NCBI RefSeq assembly: GCF_029543155.1
Contig: NZ_JARQXA010000009.1
Location: forward strand, 62,001 to 126,000
Source: Sphingomonas sp. HITSZ_GF
GTDB taxonomy: Bacteria; Pseudomonadota; Alphaproteobacteria; Sphingomonadales; Sphingomonadaceae
Length of the DNA: 64,000 nt
Reading direction: 5' to 3'
A program made the translations under genes and the position numbers. Below, one piece after another: positions 61,349 to 64,000 of this stretch. Each line of letters begins with the position of its first letter. The stretch's first letter is position 1. Under the pieces are notes generated by a model. The model was not told the origin of the DNA. It ran no database searches and worked only from the letters and a program-made list of their open reading frames with translations.

Positions 61349-61621
61349 TCAGTTCTTCTTGGTCTTGGCCGGATCCTGGCCGGTCGCCGCGATCCATTCG
61401 GCGCGGGTGTGGCACTCGCGCTTCGGGAACATCGTGCCGGTCGACGGGCCCTGGACGCAGTACTTCTTCTGCATCGCCTTGTCGGACTGGTCGTCCTGCT
61501 TGGCCGTGGATTCCTTGGCCGGGTCGTTGGCGCGGGCCAGCGCCGGCGAGACGGTGCCCGCGATCAGGGTGGTGGCGGCCAGAGCGGCCAGAAACGCGGA
61601 CTGGATGGGCGTGCTGTTCAT
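61349..61621 (-). CDS. Small secreted protein, second of a tandem paralogous pair
   Basis: 90 residues from an ATG behind GAGG, signal peptide (AFLAALAATTLIAGTVSPA) then NDPAKESTAKQDDQ, KYCVQGPSTGTMFPKREC and HTRAEWIA. The two cysteines match those of the neighbour, suggesting one disulfide. An N-terminal extension from 61720 is possible but lacks a ribosome site. Function unknown. Confidence 0.65.
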   Translation of the reverse strand: MNSTPIQSAFLAALAATTLIAGTVSPALARANDPAKESTAKQDDQSDKAMQKKYCVQGPSTGTMFPKRECHTRAEWIAATGQDPAKTKKN

Positions 61622-61750
61622 ATCCTCAACTCCTCTACCGAGACATGACAGGCGCTCCTTCCCGCCTGTGCCCAATGCTTCGCAATCGGCGTGCCAGTTT
61701 TGGTAGTTTCGGAAATTCAATGACTTAGCCGAATATGACCAAGTGGTGAC

Positions 61751-61762
61751 GTGCTATAGCAC
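61751..61762. promoter_or_regulatory. 12-bp perfect palindrome upstream of the small-protein pair
   Basis: GTGCTATAGCAC lies 130 bases before the 61621 start and 82 bases past the leftward xthA stop. It may be an operator; regulator unknown. Confidence 0.35.
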
Positions 61763-61843
61763 AGCAATACACACCAAATATTGGGATTTGCGCCGCCCCC
61801 GCGTCCGGAAGCGGACAGTCGGCCTGTCCGGAAACGGCCAGTT

Positions 61844-62617
61844 CTAGCGGAGCGAAACCCAGGTGGGCGCGTGATCGCTGGCCTTTTCGCGGCCGCGATA
61901 GGGCTTGTTGACACCGGCGCCGAGGAAGCGATCGGCAGCGATCGGGCTCAGCAACAGGTGATCGATGCGGAAGCCGGCATCGCGCTGCCAGGCGCCGGCC
62001 TGATAGTCCCAGAAGGTCCAGATGCCGCCGCCGGGATAGCGGGTGCGCAGCGAATCGGTCCAGCCCTGGGCCAGCAGCGCGCGGTAGCGCTCGCGGCTCT
62101 CGGGCTGCATCAGCGCATCTTCCTGCATCGCGCGCACCGAGAAGGTGTCGTCGTCATTGGGGATGACATTATAGTCGCCGGCCAGCACCACCGGGCGCTC
62201 CTCGGCGAGCAGCGCCTGCGCACGATCGGCGAGGCGCTCCATCCACTTCAGCTTGTAGTCGAACTTGGGGCCGGGCTGCGGATTGCCGTTGGGCAGATAG
62301 ATGGAGGCGACGATCAGATCGCCGATCTCGGCCTCGATATAGCGGCTGTGCGCGTCCTCGGGATCACCCGCCAGGCCGCGCTGGCGCTCGACCGGCTGCT
62401 GGCCCTTCGCCAGCACCGCGACACCGTTGAACCCCTTCTGCCCGTGCCACACCGCGCCATAGCCGGCGGCCTCGATGTCCTTGACCGGCAGCGTCTCGTC
62501 AGCGCCCTTCAGTTCCTGGAGGCAGACAATATCGGGCTGCTGCTCGGCGAGATATTCCAGCAGGCGCTCCATGCGCGCCTTGATGCCGTTGACATTGTAG
62601 GTGACGATCTTGGGCAA
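61844..62617 (-). CDS. xthA: Exodeoxyribonuclease III (AP endonuclease)
   Basis: 257 residues. Catalytic motifs are TYNVNGIKAR, LQELKG (metal Glu), YLPNGN, GDYNV and the final SDHAPTW with the catalytic His. It cuts DNA at abasic sites. It follows erpA by 10 bases. Confidence 0.93.
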   Translation of the reverse strand: MPKIVTYNVNGIKARMERLLEYLAEQQPDIVCLQELKGADETLPVKDIEAAGYGAVWHGQKGFNGVAVLAKGQQPVERQRGLAGDPEDAHSRYIEAEIGDLIVASIYLPNGNPQPGPKFDYKLKWMERLADRAQALLAEERPVVLAGDYNVIPNDDDTFSVRAMQEDALMQPESRERYRALLAQGWTDSLRTRYPGGGIWTFWDYQAGAWQRDAGFRIDHLLLSPIAADRFLGAGVNKPYRGREKASDHAPTWVSLR

Positions 62618-62627
62618 GGGGCGCTCT

Positions 62628-62969
62628 TCAGACGGAGAAGCTGGTGCCGCAACCGCAGCCCGAGGCTGCGTTGGGATTGGTCACCGCGAAATGCGCGCCG
62701 CCGAGATTGTCGACATAGTCGACCTGGGCGCCGCGGACGAGATCGAGGCTGATCGAATCGACCACCAGGCGCACGCCATCGACTTCGGCGACGCTGTCGT
62801 CGCTCTCCACCACGTCGGCAAAGCCGAACTTGTACTGGAAGCCCGAGCACCCGCCGCCCTCGACCGAGAGGCGCAGGATCGCCGGCTTGCCCTGCTTGGC
62901 CGCGATCGCCGCGACGCGCGCGGCGGCGGCGGGGGTAAAACCGATCTCGGGCTGGGTGAGCGTTGCCAT
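62628..62969 (-). CDS. erpA: Iron-sulfur insertion protein ErpA (A-type carrier)
   Basis: 113 residues with the three conserved cysteines: GGGCSGFQY and NASGCGCGTSF. It delivers Fe-S clusters to target enzymes. The typical opening FTPAAAARVAAI is present. It forms an operon with xthA. Confidence 0.93.
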   Translation of the reverse strand: MATLTQPEIGFTPAAAARVAAIAAKQGKPAILRLSVEGGGCSGFQYKFGFADVVESDDSVAEVDGVRLVVDSISLDLVRGAQVDYVDNLGGAHFAVTNPNAASGCGCGTSFSV

Positions 62970-63008
62970 GGGCTGGAGATAGTGGCGCAGGCGCGCGGAG
63001 GCAATGCG

Positions 63009-63497
63009 TCAGCCACCCTCCCCCGGCCCTTCCCGGATCGCATCGGCGAAGCGGCGGGTGAGGCGCACGAAGCTGTCGAGCTCGTCCGCGCTCCATTCGG
63101 CGAACACGCCGCCCAGGATTCGCTCGCGCGCCGCATCGATCCGGTCGGTCATCGCCTTGCCCGCCGCCGTGGCCACGGCTTCGCGCACGCGCTTGTCGGC
63201 AGCACCGGCCCGGCGCTCGACCAGGCCGAGGCTTTCGAGCTTCGCGACCTGGCGGCTGACGGTGGTATAGTCGCGTCCGAGCCGGTCCGCCGCCTCCACC
63301 ACGCCGATCGGGCCGAACCGCTCGATGCCGACGAGCAGCGGGAACAGCGCGCGATCTAGCTTGATCCCCGCGGCGCGGATCAGCAGCTCGTCGCGCTGCG
63401 GCCGGTTCATCACTGCGACGATATCGAGCATCGCGCTGTGCAGCGCCGCGAGCTGCGTCGATATATGTGTATTATGCACATTATTGCTTGACGGCAT
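63009..63497 (-). CDS. MarR-family regulator
   Basis: 162 residues from an ATG behind AAGGGG. The winged helix has GVVEAADRLGRDYTTVSRQV then LESLGLVERRAGAADKR. It is divergent from a quinone oxidoreductase, and palindromes lie at its start and between the two genes, so it likely represses both and responds to a quinone or electrophile. Confidence 0.85.
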   Translation of the reverse strand: MPSSNNVHNTHISTQLAALHSAMLDIVAVMNRPQRDELLIRAAGIKLDRALFPLLVGIERFGPIGVVEAADRLGRDYTTVSRQVAKLESLGLVERRAGAADKRVREAVATAAGKAMTDRIDAARERILGGVFAEWSADELDSFVRLTRRFADAIREGPGEGG

Positions 63498-63535
63498 CAG
63501 AACCCCTTCGCCATATATGTGCATCATACACATAT
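63465..63535. promoter_or_regulatory. Paired MarR operator sites
   Basis: Two palindromes share ATGTG...CACAT arms: 63465-63481 (inside the first MarR codons) and 63515-63535, whose 7-base arms ATATGTG and CACATAT pair perfectly. They flank the MarR start and sit before the quinone oxidoreductase, a typical arrangement for mutual repression. Confidence 0.65.
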
Positions 63536-63556
63536 TCGAGTCGAAGGGAACAGGCG

Positions 63557-64000
63557 ATGAAGGCAGCGATCGTGGCGCAGGCCGGGCAGAATGCGCCGGT
63601 GCTGGGCGATTTCGAGGCGCCGGTGGCAGGCGCGGACGAGGCGATCGTCCAGGTCGATGCCGCGGCGATCAGCCCGCTGGTCCGCGCGCGCGCGGCCGGG
63701 ACGCATTACAGCAGCCGGGGGCAGTTCCCGTTCGTCGCAGGCGTGGACGGTGTCGGACGGCTCGACGACGGGCGCCGCGTCGCCTTCGCCCTGCCCCGTG
63801 CGCCCTATGGCAGCATGGCGGAGCGCGTACCGGTGCCGCTGGCGCATATCGTCCCCCTGCCAGACGGGCTCGATGCGGTGGCCGCGGCGGCGCTGATCAA
63901 CCCGGGCATGTCTTCCTGGGCGGCGCTGACCGAGCGCGCCAGGCTCGCACGCGGCGAAACCGTGCTGATCAACGGCGCCACCGGCGCGGCGGGCAGCCTG
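63557..64000 (+). CDS. Zinc-type alcohol dehydrogenase / quinone oxidoreductase (5' part)
   Basis: The first 148 residues of an MDR-family enzyme; the window ends inside it. The GroES-like half has FPFVAGVDGVGRLDDGRRVA and the NADPH-binding start TVLINGATGAAGSL. Under MarR control it may reduce quinones or other electrophiles. The rest is beyond the window. Confidence 0.8.
   Translation, partial: MKAAIVAQAGQNAPVLGDFEAPVAGADEAIVQVDAAAISPLVRARAAGTHYSSRGQFPFVAGVDGVGRLDDGRRVAFALPRAPYGSMAERVPVPLAHIVPLPDGLDAVAAAALINPGMSSWAALTERARLARGETVLINGATGAAGSL

Overview
The window is a GC-rich chromosomal segment that reads as a sphingomonad or close alphaproteobacterial relative. The clearest taxonomic markers are a bacterial serine palmitoyltransferase that closely resembles the Sphingomonas enzyme, with its own acyl carrier protein (43.7-45.2 kb), three large TonB-dependent receptors, a FixJ-type regulator, and short overlapping ATGA/TGATG gene junctions. 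Most genes sit in tightly coupled operons.

Layout. 0-1.6 kb: end of an RND efflux adaptor and its NodT outer-membrane partner. 1.7-4 kb: a BLUF-like protein with altered flavin-site residues, a tandem PilZ protein and a FixJ-like regulator. 3.9-7.9 kb: a chaperone-usher cluster with two spore-coat-U type subunits. 8.3-12.6 kb: a TonB receptor, a di-heme peroxidase and a TonB protein, with Fur-like sites at both ends, followed by a remnant of an RND pump. 13.1-38.3 kb: a long peptide and amino-acid catabolism island. It starts with an XRE-cupin regulator, secreted serine hydrolases, a dipeptide epimerase (DgcA-like), a TonB receptor, a DUF1611 protein (DgcN-like), a YkvI-type permease and an M19 dipeptidase. 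It continues with an omega-amino-acid operon (serine hydrolase, class III aminotransferase, GabD, GabT), a POT peptide permease with a LysR regulator, a third TonB receptor, a DmpA/P1 peptidase, and a PaiB-like, dehydrogenase and racemase-like trio. The island looks built to import peptides, cleave unusual bonds (D- or omega-amino acids) and feed the residues to glutamate and succinate. This is inferred from families and context.

38.4-46.6 kb: tRNA-Ser(CGA), hspQ, rplU-rpmA, small regulators, a CHASE3 hybrid kinase, spt with its ACP, and a Tat-exported hydrolase. 46.6-64 kb: mostly core genes (COG2509 oxidoreductase, EamA exporter with an AsnC regulator, an FkbH-like HAD protein, an SDR, proB, obgE, lptFG, a fatty-acid desaturase, a large GNAT that may be a ceramide synthase, xthA, erpA, and MarR with a quinone oxidoreductase).

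Two kinds of repeated DNA stand out. The first is a dRS3/REP-like palindrome (GTCATYCCCGC...) found at four intergenic sites. The second is a pair of ~450-bp cassettes, each holding a DUF559 nuclease-like gene between G/C-rich inverted repeats whose outer ends fold into 8-bp hairpins. One cassette, between obgE and proB, carries a nonsense-mutated gene; the other, between lptG and the desaturase, carries an intact one. These cassettes look like a small mobile-element family and are the most novel structure seen here.
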